In this document: one piece after another, positions 49,322 through 59,330 of the stretch | How positions within the stretch are numbered: the stretch's first letter is position 1 | Layout: the number at the start of each line of letters is the position of its first letter | Origin: Malachius bipustulatus | Taxonomy: Eukaryota > Arthropoda > Insecta > Coleoptera > Melyridae | Length of the DNA stretch: 64,000 nt | Reading direction: 5' to 3' | NCBI GenBank assembly: GCA_910589415.1 | Contig: OU342638.1 | Coordinates: 33,763,579 to 33,827,578 of the forward strand | Translations under genes and position numbers: made by a program | Notes under the pieces: generated by a model | What the model was told of the DNA's origin: nothing | The model's input: the letters and a program-made list of their open reading frames with translations, nothing else | Databases searched by the model: none

Positions 49322-50323
49322 TCAAACAGGCCAGTAGGTTGAAATAAATGAACCTTAAACAACATTTTTCATGTTTTTATTTAATCCAATTTTGTCCAGA
49401 AATATAATAATCTTTAAAAAACTGCAATTCATTATCATAAATGTTTACACAGACGTTATTTTCCTTATCTCAATACAGAATTTGTCGATTTATTTTTGAA
49501 GATAAACGAAGAACATAATGATATTAGTTATTTGATATTAAAAAAATCAACAAAAAGTGTTAATATTAATGAAAATGTTATTATATACTCTGTCGCTGCG
49601 TACAAGAGCCTGCCAGCTAGGTCGTACACGTATCATGTAGATCTAGACGTTGTGGCATGCATCTAAAATTTAAAACAACGGCGGCCTTGCAATTTATTGA
49701 CCTTTCTCTATGACTTCTATTTTTTAACTTCTGGTTCAAAAGTAAATAGGCTGTCGCTAAAAAGTACTACCAATGTTCTACCCCAGACTACCGAGTAAAA
49801 AATATGGTGATTTAACCGAAATTATGTACCTATGTTCAAAAAGCCAACATTTCAAGATTATAGCTTATTAAAAAGGGGTCAACCAAATCCACGTTTTCCA
49901 AAATACTTAAGTCAGCAATGGATTAAATGAGAAACTTCAAAATAACACCGCCTTCTCCTATTATTGTCAAGACCAATAAACTGACTTATTAGTCTTACAA
50001 ACATTGACATATAGAATGTTCCTCTTTTCGATGTCACGTCTTAGTTTTTACCCCAGAATTTCTTTCATTTTCACCTTTGTTTTCTTTCAATAATCCGGCG
50101 ATAGCGGAAGGGTTTTTTGATTATGAAGGAGCAGATATTTTCCACTGTTTTTTTTTTTGCTTACATCAGATTCGCCATCTAAGTAGAAGTCATTGATCAG
50201 AATCAGAAACAGTCATTGAACGATAGTTTACTTCCGAATCTCCAGATCATGGAAAACGGCCTGATTTTAGATGATGATTATTATAAATATGTATCTTCCT
50301 AAACGAACGGGATATTATACCAT
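49322..50323. other. central non-repeated part of the foldback element
   Basis: About 1 kb of AT-rich sequence between the two arms. All frames are short; no transposase domain is visible. Confidence 0.7.
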
Positions 50324-53300
50324 ATTTTGGCAAATAGGTTTTTTTAATTTTTCATTTTTATAGGGAAGTTTGACTTGATTCAAAGTACCCGCCCCTGTAG
50401 TTGTTTGCAAGAAATCGTTTCTGGTGTACCTCGTAGGTACCGGTTCTGGTGATCTTCCGTAATTTTTTCAAAATTTTTCTATTTTGGCAAATAGGTTTTT
50501 TTAATTTTTCATTTTTATAGGGAAGTTTGACTTGATTCAAAGTACCCGCCCCTGTAGTTGTTTGCAAGAAATCGTTTCTGGTGTACCTCGTAGGTACCGG
50601 TTCTGGTGATCTTCCGTAATTTTTTCAAAATTTTTCTATTTTGGCAAATAGGTTTTTTTAATTTTTCATTTTTATAGGGAAGTTTGACTTGATTCAAAGT
50701 ACCCGCCCCTGTAGTTGTTTGCAAGAAATCGTTTCTGGTGTACCTCGTAGGTACCGGTTCTGGTGATCTTCCGTAATTTTTTCAAAATTTTTCTATTTTG
50801 GCAAATAGGTTTTTTTAATTTTTCATTTTTATAGGGAAGTTTGACTTGATTCAAAGTACCCGCCCCTGTAGTTGTTTGCAAGAAATCGTTTCTGGTGTAC
50901 CTCGTAGGTACCGGTTCTGGTGATCTTCCGTAATTTTTTCAAAATTTTTCTATTTTGGCAAATAGGTTTTTTTAATTTTTCATTTTTATAGGGAAGTTTG
51001 ACTTGATTCAAAGTACCCGCCCCTGTAGTGGTTTGCAAGAAATCGTTTCTGGTGTACCTAGTAGGTACCGGTTCTGGTGATCTTTCGTAATTTTTTCAAA
51101 ATTTTTCTATTTTGGCAAATAGGTTTTTTTAATTTTTCATTTTTATGGGGAAGTTTGACTTGATTCAAAGTACCCGCCCCTGTAGTGGTTTGCAAGAAAT
51201 CGTTTCTGGTGTACCTAGTAGGTACAGGCTCTGATGATCTTCCGTAATTTTTTCAAAATTTTTCTATTTTGGCAAATAGGTTTTTTTAATTTTTCATTTT
51301 TATGGGGAAGTTTGACTTGATTCAAAGTACCCGCCCCTGTAGTGGTTTGCAAGAAATCGTTTCTGGTGTACCTCGTAGGTACCGGTTCTGGTGATCTTCC
51401 GTAATTTTTTCAAAATTTTTCTATTTTGGCAAATAGGTTTTTTTAATTTTTCATTTTTATGGGGAAGTTTGACTTGATTCAAAGTACCCGCCCCTGTAGT
51501 GGTTTGCAAGAAATCGTTTCTGGTGTACCTAGTAGGTACAGGCTCTGGTGATCTTCCGTAATTTTTTCAAAATTTTTCTATTTTGGCAAATAGGTTTTTT
51601 CAATTTTTCATTTTTATAGGGAAGTTTGACTTGATTCAAAGTACCCGCCCCTGTAGTTGTTTGCAAGAAATCGTTTCTGGTGTACCTCGTAGGTACCGGT
51701 TCTGGTGATCTTCCGTAATTTTTTCAAAATTTTTCTATTTTGGCAAATAGGTTTTTTTAATTTTTCATTTTTATAGGGAAGTTTGACTTGATTCAAAGTA
51801 CCCGCCCCTGTAGTTGTTTGCAAGAAATCGTTTCTGGTGTACCTCGTAGGTACCGGTTCTGGTGATCTTCCGTAATTTTTTCAAAATTTTTCTATTTTGG
51901 CAAATAGGTTTTTTTAATTTTTCATTTTTATAGGGAAGTTTGACTTGATTCAAAGTACCCGCCCCTGTAGTGGTTTGCAAGAAATCGTTTCTGGTGTACC
52001 TAGTAGGTACAGGCTCTGGTGATCTTCCGTAATTTTTTCAAAATTTTTCTATTTTGGCAAATAGGTTTTTTCAATTTTTCATTTTTATAGGGAAGTTTGA
52101 CTTGATTCAAAGTACCCGCCCCTGTAGTTGTTTGCAAGAAATCGTTTCTGGTGTACCTCGTAGGTACCGGTTCTGGTGATCTTCCGTAATTTTTTCAAAA
52201 TTTTTCTATTTTGGCAAATAGGTTTTTTTAATTTTTCATTTTTATAGGGAAGTTTGACTTGATTCAAAGTACCCGCCCCTGTAGTTGTTTGCAAGAAATC
52301 GTTTCTGGTGTACCTCGTAGGTACCGGTTCTGGTGATCTTCCGTAATTTTTTCAAAATTTTTCTATTTTGGCAAATAGGTTTTTTTAATTTTTCATTTTT
52401 ATAGGGAAGTTTGACTTGATTCAAAGTACCCGCCCCTGTAGTTGTTTGCAAGAAATCGTTTCTGGTGTACCTCGTAGGTACCGGTTCTGGTGATCTTCCG
52501 TAATTTTTTCAAAATTTTTCTATTTTGGCAAATAGGTTTTTTTAATTTTTCATTTTTATAGGGAAGTTTGACTTGATTCAAAGTACCCGCCCCTGTAGTT
52601 GTTTGCAAGAAATCGTTTCTGGTGTACCTCGTAGGTACCGGTTCTGGTGATCTTCCGTAATTTTTTCAAAATTTTTCTATTTTGGCAAATAGGTTTTTTT
52701 AATTTTTCATTTTTATAGGGAAGTTTGACTTGATTCAAAGTACCCGCCCCTGTAGTGGTTTGCAAGAAATCGTTTCTGGTGTACCTAGTAGGTACCGGTT
52801 CTGGTGATCTTCCGTAATTTTTTCAAAATTTTTCTATTTTGGCAAATAGGTTTTTTTAATTTTTCATTTTTATGGGGAAGTTTGACTTGATTCAAAGTAC
52901 CCGCCCCTGTAGTGGTTTGCAAGAAATCGTTTCTGGTGTACCTAGTAGGTACCGGTTCTGGTGATCTTCCGTAATTTTTTCAAAATTTTTCTATTTTGGC
53001 AAATAGGTTTTTTTAATTTTTCATTTTTATGGGGAAGTTTGACTTGATTCAAAGTACCCGCCCCTGTAGTGGTTTGCAAGAAATCGTTTCTGGTGTACCT
53101 CGTAGGTACCGGTTCTGGTGATCTTCCGTAATTTTTTCAAAATTTTTCTATTTTGGCAAATAGGTTTTTTCAATTTTTCATTTTGATGGGGAAGTTTGAC
53201 TTGATTCAAAGTACCCGCCCCGGTAGTGGTTTGCAAGAAATCGTTTCTGGTGTACCTAGTAGGTACCGGTTCTGGTGATCTCCCGTAATTTTTTCAAAAT

Positions 53301-54730
53301 TTTTCTATTTTGGCAAATAGGTTTTTTTAATTTTTCATTTTTATGGGGAAGTTTGACTTGATTCAAAGTACCCGCCCCTGTAGTGGTTTGCAAGAAATCG
53401 TTTCTGGTGTACCTAGTAGGTACCGGTTCTGGTGATCTCCCGTAAAATTTTCAAAATTTTTCTATTTTGGCAAATAGGTTTTTTTAATTTTTCATTTTTA
53501 TGGGGAAGTTTGACTTGATTCAAAGTACCCGCCCCTGTAGTGGTTTGCAAGAAATCGTTTCTGGTGTACCTCGTAGGTACCGGTTCTGGTGATCTTCCGT
53601 AATTTTTTCAAAATTTTTCTATTTTGGCAAATAGGTTTTTTTAATTTTTCATTTTGATGGGGAAGTTTGACTTGATACAAAGTACCCGCCCCTGTAGTGG
53701 TTTGCAAGAAATCGTTTCTGGTGTACCTCGTAGGTACCGGTTCTGGTGATCTTCCGTAATTTTTTCAAAATTTTTCTATTTTGGCAAATAGGTTTTTTTA
53801 ATTTTTCATTTTGATGGGGAAGTTTGACTTGATACAAAGTACCCGCCCCTGTAGTGGTTTGCAAGAAATCGTTTCTGGTGTACCTCGTAGGTACCGGTTC
53901 TGGTGATCTTCCGTAATTTTTTCAAAGTTTTTCTATTTTGGCAAATAGGTTTTTTTAATTTTTCATTTTGATGGGGAAGTTTGACTTGATTCAAAGTACC
54001 CGCCCCTGTAGTGGTTTGCAAGAAATCGTTTCTGGTGTACCTCGTAGGTACCGGTTCTGGTGATCTTCCGTAATTTTTTCAAAATTTTTCTATTTTGGCA
54101 AATAGGTTTTTTTAATTTTTCATTTTGATGGGGAAGTTTGACTTGATACAAAGTACCCGCCCCTGTAGTGGTTTGCAAGAAATCGTTTCTGGTGTACCTC
54201 GTAGGTACCGGTTCTGGTGATCTTCCGTAATTTTTTCAAAGTTTTTCTATTTTGGCAAATAGGTTTTTTTAATTTTTCATTTTGATGGGGAAGTTTGACT
54301 TGATTCAAAGTACCCGCCCCTGTAGTGGTTTGCAAGAAATCGTTTCTGGTGTACCTAGTAGGTACCGGTTCTGGTGATCTTCCGTAATTTTTTCAAAATT
54401 TTTCTATTTTGGCAAATAGGTTTTTTTAATTTTTCATTTTTATGGGGAAGTTTGACTTGATTCAAAGTACCCGCCCCTGTAGTGGTTTGCAAGAAATCGT
54501 TTCTGGTGTACCTAGTAGGTACAGGCTCTGGTGATCTTCCGTAATTTTTTCAAAATTTTTCTATTTTGGCAAATAGGTTTTTTTAATTTTTCATTTTTAT
54601 GGGGAAGTTTGACTTGATTCAAAGTACCCGCCCCTGTAGTGGTTTGCAAGAAATCGTTTCTGGTGTACCTAGTAGGTACAGGCTCTGGTGATCTTCCGTA
54701 ATTTTTTCAAAATTTTTCTATTTTGGCAAA
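50324..54730 (-). repeat. 157-bp tandem array, about 28 copies
   Basis: Exact 157-bp spacing throughout. Each unit contains GGCAAATAGGTTTTTTTAAT, AAGTTTGACTTGAT, AGTACCCGCCCCTGTAG and a small palindrome GTACCTNGTAGGTAC. Variants form groups: one with ATAGGGAAG and GTTGTTTGC, one with ATGGGGAAG and GTGGTTTGC, one with GATGGGGAAG. Groups recur in blocks of two or three units, so amplification was recent and block-wise. The 69-71-codon frames that recur here are the repeat read through. Confidence 0.95.
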
Positions 54731-55010
54731 TCGAGTTATTCGATTTATGATTTTCCTGAAAAAATTGGAATCTCCTTATTAGTACCTAATTTCTAGAGGT
54801 TTTTTAAAAGAAGATTTCCCATGTCCAAATTAAATAACTCAGTCTCAATAATTTGCTGTAAGGCATTGTTTACTTCGATGTAAATAAGTTGCTTGAAATA
54901 AACAACACTCAAATCGGTAGCTATCAGATAATATTTCAAAGTATACAGGTACATATACAGTGCGTTCAAAAATTGTCAGCTATCTTTTTAGCAGCTGTTT
55001 TCACGCCAGT
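54383..55010 (-). repeat. right inverted arm of the foldback element
   Basis: Reverse complement of 48694-49321; unique subterminal part 54731-55010 followed inward by the large 157-bp array. Ends at CGCCAGT. Confidence 0.9.
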
Positions 55011-55019
55011 ATATTTTCG
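55011..55019. other. 9-bp target site duplication (right)
   Basis: ATATTTTCG, second copy of 48685-48693. Confidence 0.9.
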
Positions 55020-55333
55020 TATTGTCCTTGTACCCTTGTATTAAATTTCAATCTTTCCATACTCACATTTGTCGTTGGTATGAAATATGCGTCATACTTA
55101 CTTATGATCGCATCTGGGTCTTTCTTTTGCTCATCTGTTAGTTCAAAGGAATTAAAAATTTCGAGCCCCTCTTCACCAATGCAGTGTAACAAAATGGCTG
55201 CTCTCACCCTTTTCGGCTTTTCTTCTGCTCCTGTTGCTTCACAATAGAGCTTAAATGCTTCCTTGAACTTCTTCCAGTTTCTTGCTAGGTCTCCCGCAAA
55301 GCACATTTGCTTGGGTTGCGACAGGAATTCCAT
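55011..55333 (-). CDS. gag N-terminal part of the gypsy-type element
   Basis: Met at 55333 begins about 107 residues of a retrotransposon capsid-type protein (MEFLSQPKQMCFAGDLARNW; then KEAFKLYCEATGA). It has the helical, Trp- and Lys-rich composition usual for gypsy-group gag and no signal peptide. The frame runs into the foldback element and stops a few codons later at 55001. It continues in phase at 48684 on the other side of the insertion. Confidence 0.9.
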
Positions 55334-55504
55334 GATGCTTCAATACTTTAATTTTAACAATCTCACGGCAGTTCACACGTGGTAGGCTGGTAGGTACCTA
55401 ACCTACTCTCGATGGCGGCTCTTCTATTACGTTCCGTTTCGTTTCACTCACTGGTGACCTGTTCTTATTTTGAAGCTCTGGATCGCGGCATTAACGGTTT
55501 CTTT

Positions 55505-55519
55505 CTTTTGACTGCGCCA
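55505..55519 (-). promoter_or_regulatory. primer-binding site
   Basis: Directly next to the 5' LTR on the minus strand lies TGGCGCAGTCAAAAG, which begins with the TGG complementary to a tRNA CCA end. TGGCGCAGTC resembles sites assigned to tRNA-Ser in some insect gypsy-group elements; the tRNA identity is a guess. Confidence 0.7.
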
Positions 55520-55755
55520 TGTTACATATGTCTAATATGTAAGATAAAACCACATTATTAGAATATGTTATTTATTAACTTATTGAGTAATACAAGGTCT
55601 TTTATGTTCACGATGCTTCTCGTGTCGTCGTCATGCTCGTAGTCTCGTGTCTCGTCATCTCACTCTTGGGAGCCGTCGCGATCATTATAGTGTCTGTCTA
55701 CGCCGGTAGATGCACAGTTGCCACATTCACATTTACAATATTTCATATCATAACA
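55520..55755 (-). repeat. LTR (5' LTR of the minus-strand element)
   Basis: 236 bp, same sequence as 44317-44552, followed by the GAGAG duplication at 55756-55760. It should carry the element's promoter. Confidence 0.95.
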
Positions 55756-55760
55756 GAGAG

Positions 55761-56510
55761 GGTCCACGCGGTAACTAATTTATGTCAAAATTCACACAGG
55801 TAGCTTTTGCTAAGGCGTTTGATCGTCTGGATCATGAGGTCATCCTAAGAAAACTATATAATTATGGCCTGAGCGATGATCTGATTTCTTTTTTGAAATC
55901 TTACATAAGTGAATGGTAGCAGGTGGCTAATAATTATTGTATACGTTTCTTCTATAACGGTTATTCCTCTGTCAAATATTTGGCTACATCTGGGGTGCCG
56001 GTGCCGGTGCCACAGGGGTCCACGTCCACTCCAGGTCCCATTCTATTTCTACTTTCTATTAACGACTTGCCAGATAATAATATAGTCGGTGTAAAACTAA
56101 TGTTTGCTGATACTTAACGTCCAGATCTTTCGACGCATTTCCAACAATTCTGATAAATAACTTAACTCTTCCGGAAGACTTATTGTTCAGATTGCAGGCC
56201 TGGTGCAATGGGAATAATCTAGACATTGAATATTGGAGATTGCAAAATAATAACTTATGCACTGAAGAGGGACCCATGCAATATTAGGTACATATATCAA
56301 TGAATGCTCAATGGAATGCTACCTATACTTGCAAGGGACTTGGTAGTTAATTTTGACGGTGAGCTTACTTTCTATCGACATACCGATATTACAAAACAGC
56401 GCTGCTGCATTTAAAATGTTGGGGTTTATTCTGAGAAATACGAAATCATTTAATAACATAAATTGTATGAAAACTTTATATTTAAAGCCTGCTGAATAAA
56501 TGAATGAATA
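55761..56510 (+). mobile_element. second LINE, 3' part
   Basis: Continues the LINE broken at 44316: FAKAFDRLDHEVILRKLYNY (RT catalytic Asp region), GVPVPVPQGS (a GVPQGS with an in-frame duplication), LFLLSINDLP, and LMFADT, where the second Asp of the FADD catalytic pair is replaced. Later segments resemble the normal LINE C-terminus (KMLGFILRNTKSFNNINCMK) but need several frameshifts. It ends in a short AATGAATGAATAA run. Inactive. Confidence 0.75.
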
Positions 56511-57020
56511 ATTTGAATTTATTATATTGCCATGATTACTGTGATAACCTATTTAAAACGCTAAAGCAAAGTGTGTCGGAAAAAATATAGTCGTGATTGA
56601 GATAGAAAAACAGAAGTAACTTAAAACGAGGATATGGATTCCAAAAGATACCATTTTTATTGAAAAAGAATTATCTGATTAATCGATCAATCATTATTAG
56701 TTTTACAAATTATATGGATACAGTCAATATACATATAGCCCGTCCGAAATGTCATGAGCTAGAATTCCTGGAAGTGCGCTAAGTCACTCTCTCGGAAATA
56801 TTTCAATAGAATAAACCCTTATAGAACAAAAAGACAGTAGCGGCACGTCGTTCACCAGTTCACGCTAGTCTCTAGGAGGGACCGTTATCGGCTTATCTTT
56901 TTCTGAGAATTTCGGTTTATGATGACATATCGTACGGGCTGTACTCTGGAATAATACCAACTAGAATACCAACACTGGAACAACTATGGTATATTTAAAT
57001 TAATAATTAACAGATAAGCT
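56511..57020. other. intergenic; left edge of the zinc-finger segmental duplication
   Basis: No gene. From about 56989 the sequence (TTAAATTAATAATTAACA) matches the sequence from 60669, marking the start of a duplicated segment. Confidence 0.5.
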
Positions 57021-57270
57021 TATTATTTATTTTCTACACACAATGACCAAAATTTTAAGAATTGTACAATCACGGTTTTAGTAAACGCCAAAACAATTAT
57101 TAACATAATTATACAGATAAGCTAACTGAATGTTTGGTTTTTGTTTCAGACTACAACCTATCCAAGTTAGAGTTACGGTCTCCCTCTTTCTCTCTCACCT
57201 ACAAAATGTTTCAAACACGAAAACAAACACTTCAGTTGGTCTATTAACGTTCATTGTATCTTGGTACTCG

Positions 57271-58845
57271 TTAGCTTCTTCTGGTTGAGTGAATGGACTT
57301 CAAATGTTGGATGAGGTTCATTTTATTGATCGTTTTATACTGACATTCAGCACAATTGTACATTTGAGCATCTTTTGAATGTTTACGTTTATGATGTTTG
57401 GTCAATTCACCTTTACTTTTTGTTTTGTAAGAACATTCCTGACAGTTGTACACTTTTGCTTCTTTATCATGTTTAATTTGATAATGATGAGTCAAAGCAC
57501 TTTTATATTTTGTTTGAAAAGAACATTCCTGACACTTGTACACTTCTGGATCTTTGGAATGTTTATGTTTATAATGTTGAGTCAAATAACGTTTACATGT
57601 CGTCTCATAAGAACACTCCTGACATTTGTACATTTGAGCATCTTTGGAATGTTTACGTTTATGATGGTCAGTCAAATCACTTTTATATTTTGTTTTATAA
57701 AAACATTCCTGACAGTTGTACATTTCTGGATCTTTGGAATGTTTACGTTTATAATGTTGAGTCAAATAACGTTTACATGTCGTCTCATAAGAACACTCCT
57801 GACATTTGTACATTTCTGCATCTTTGGAATGTTTTTGTTTGTGATGTTGAGTGAAATTTCCTCTAATTTTTGTTTTGTAAGAACATTCCTGACAGTTGAA
57901 CACTTTAGCATCTTTGGAGTGTTTATATTTATGATGTTGAGTCAAACGATGTTTAACATTTGTTTTGTAAGAACATTTCTGACAGTTGAACACTTCGGCA
58001 TCTTTGGAATGTTTACATTTATGATGTTCAGTCAAAGAATTTTTAACATTTGTTTTGTAAGAACATGCCTGACAGTTGAACACTTCAGCATCTTTGGAAT
58101 GTTTACGTTTATGATGTGCAGTCAAATAATATTTATATTTTGTTTTGTAAGAACATTCCTGACAGTTGAACAGTTCAGCATCTTTGGAATGTTTTTGTTT
58201 GTGATGTTTAGTGAAATTTCCTCTAATTTTTGTTTTGTAAGAACATTCCTGACAGTTGAACACTTCAGCATCTTTGGAATGTTTATATTTATGATGTTCA
58301 GTTAGACGATGTTTAGCATTTGTTTTGTAAGAACATTCCTGACATTTGTACACTTTCACATCTTTAGAATGTTTACGTTTATAATGTTTGATAAAATAAG
58401 ATCTACCATTTGTTTTATACGCGCAATGCGCACAGTTATACTTCAACTCTCCTCCGCTCTTGCTTTCAGAAGATCGTGCCTGAAGTGTCCCACTTTCTTG
58501 AACAGACTCACACCGATCCTTAGAAATTCCAGCGCTACCACGACTCCCAGTCAACTGTTCCCAGCCGGGTTTGTGGTCTTCGATGTCGATCTCTTCTTTC
58601 AAGGCCGACGTCGATGAGTCTTTGAGTTCTTGTTTTATTGGAAAAGGTGCCTCCCCGCAACCAGCGTCCTGGTTTTGTTCATATTCACACTTCAACTTCG
58701 CCGAGTTGAGTAGCAAGAAGTCCTGCTCCTCTTCGGACTTCACGAATTGATCATCATCATCTGAGTATTCCGTTTTGATGATCATTTTCTCAATGTGCTG
58801 ATGTTGAAGGGGACAATAATAATTACTGCCCTCATTTAAATTCAT
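57271..58845 (-). CDS. C2H2 zinc-finger protein, 13 fingers (paralogue 2)
   Basis: A 524-residue single-exon protein. Residues 1-135 are acidic and contain five ψKxE SUMO-consensus motifs (K24 IKTE, K36 VKSE, K52 LKCE, K71 IKQE, K83 LKEE). From C138 there are 13 C-X2-C-X12-H-X4-H fingers with a 30-residue period and linkers of the type KHSKDAEVFNC. The last finger (YNCAECQYKTINKMNLIQHL) ends in SIHSTRRS. No ZAD, KRAB or BTB domain is present. Fingers 3 and 7, and fingers 8 and 10, are near-identical pairs, showing internal finger duplication. It is almost collinear with paralogue 3 in N-terminus, first finger and last finger. An AATAAA lies on the minus strand near 57025 within shared 3' flank. 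Probably a nuclear DNA-binding regulator; targets cannot be told from sequence alone. Confidence 0.9.
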   Translation of the reverse strand: MNLNEGSNYYCPLQHQHIEKMIIKTEYSDDDDQFVKSEEEQDFLLLNSAKLKCEYEQNQDAGCGEAPFPIKQELKDSSTSALKEEIDIEDHKPGWEQLTGSRGSAGISKDRCESVQESGTLQARSSESKSGGELKYNCAHCAYKTNGRSYFIKHYKRKHSKDVKVYKCQECSYKTNAKHRLTEHHKYKHSKDAEVFNCQECSYKTKIRGNFTKHHKQKHSKDAELFNCQECSYKTKYKYYLTAHHKRKHSKDAEVFNCQACSYKTNVKNSLTEHHKCKHSKDAEVFNCQKCSYKTNVKHRLTQHHKYKHSKDAKVFNCQECSYKTKIRGNFTQHHKQKHSKDAEMYKCQECSYETTCKRYLTQHYKRKHSKDPEMYNCQECFYKTKYKSDLTDHHKRKHSKDAQMYKCQECSYETTCKRYLTQHYKHKHSKDPEVYKCQECSFQTKYKSALTHHYQIKHDKEAKVYNCQECSYKTKSKGELTKHHKRKHSKDAQMYNCAECQYKTINKMNLIQHLKSIHSTRRS

Positions 58846-59330
58846 GATGGTTAACTTTTCTTTGAAATTGAGGCTGATGCTGATATCTATTACTACCTCT
58901 ATCTATTGCTCTACCCAGTAACCAGTACAATAACCCAGTCCAGTTCAGTTCCCTTTCAGTTATTTATTATTATGTAATGTAATAATAATACATTATTATT
59001 ATATTATTTTTGTTTATCTTGTTTATCTTATTATCTTGTTATTGTTTAGATATTTTAACATCTTGTCTTGGGCTTGGGCCTTGGGCCTTGGGCTTGGGTT
59101 GTTGTTGTTACTTGTTATTGTTAGCAGTTCCGTAGGTTAGAGTTCGATGCTTGTTTCTTGTTTTGTTAGACTAGACAGTAGAAAGCATAGAAAGTGACAG
59201 TGTCTAGACTAGTCTTTTTTTTATTACGTGACAACTGACTGGTGATGATTGAATGGCGTGACGCGTGCGCAATCTTACCAACCCACTCTCAGCTTCGACT
59301 CCCGAATTCTCGAAGTCCAGATCCCAATCA
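58846..59330. promoter_or_regulatory. 5' flank of zinc-finger paralogue 2
   Basis: The first roughly 100-140 bp (CCCAGTCCAGTTC, then GTTATTTATTATTATGTA) match the 5' flank of paralogue 3 near 62075-62115, so the duplication includes the promoter-proximal region. No TATA box could be assigned. Confidence 0.45.

Larger units (their letters stand above)
48694..55010. mobile_element. foldback-type DNA transposon, non-autonomous, inside gag
   Basis: The 6,317-bp insertion begins ACTGGCGTGAAAACAGCTGC and ends with its exact complement. It is flanked by a 9-bp duplication of host sequence, and removing it restores the gag frame. The inverted ends extend for more than 600 bp and include the first two units of a 157-bp tandem repeat. 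The right arm holds about 28 units, the left about 2. The centre (49322-50323) has no usable frame, so no transposase is encoded. A 9-bp duplication together with long inverted arms of tandem repeats fits the Drosophila foldback (FB) type and the Mutator-like superfamily. The superfamily assignment is an inference. Confidence 0.9.
44317..55755 (-). mobile_element. Ty3/gypsy-type LTR retrotransposon, complete but split by an insertion
   Basis: Bounded by 236-bp LTRs and a GAGAG duplication. It spans 11,439 bp, of which 6,326 bp are a later insertion plus one copy of its 9-bp duplication, so the element itself is about 5.1 kb. Order in its own direction: LTR, primer-binding site, single gag-pol frame, polypurine tract, LTR. 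No envelope frame is present. The apparently identical LTRs point to a very recent insertion. Confidence 0.95.

Noticed and set aside
50358..54335. Seventeen near-identical 69-71-codon open frames on the minus strand
   Set aside because: They recur every 157 bp and are the tandem repeat of the foldback arm read through; no domain, no individual start context.
50324..54730. CRISPR-like array
   Set aside because: The 157-bp units are directly adjacent with no variable spacers, and the context is a eukaryotic transposon.
48685..55019. Possibility that the 157-bp array is an internal part of the LTR element rather than an insertion
   Set aside because: The exact inverted ends, 9-bp duplication and in-phase gag frame on both sides show a separate insertion.
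57379..58617. Plus-strand frames of 102-308 codons opposite zinc-finger paralogue 2
   Set aside because: They are the antisense of regular finger repeats, rich in Phe, Cys and Met (FCFVRTFLTVVHF); the real gene is on the minus strand.
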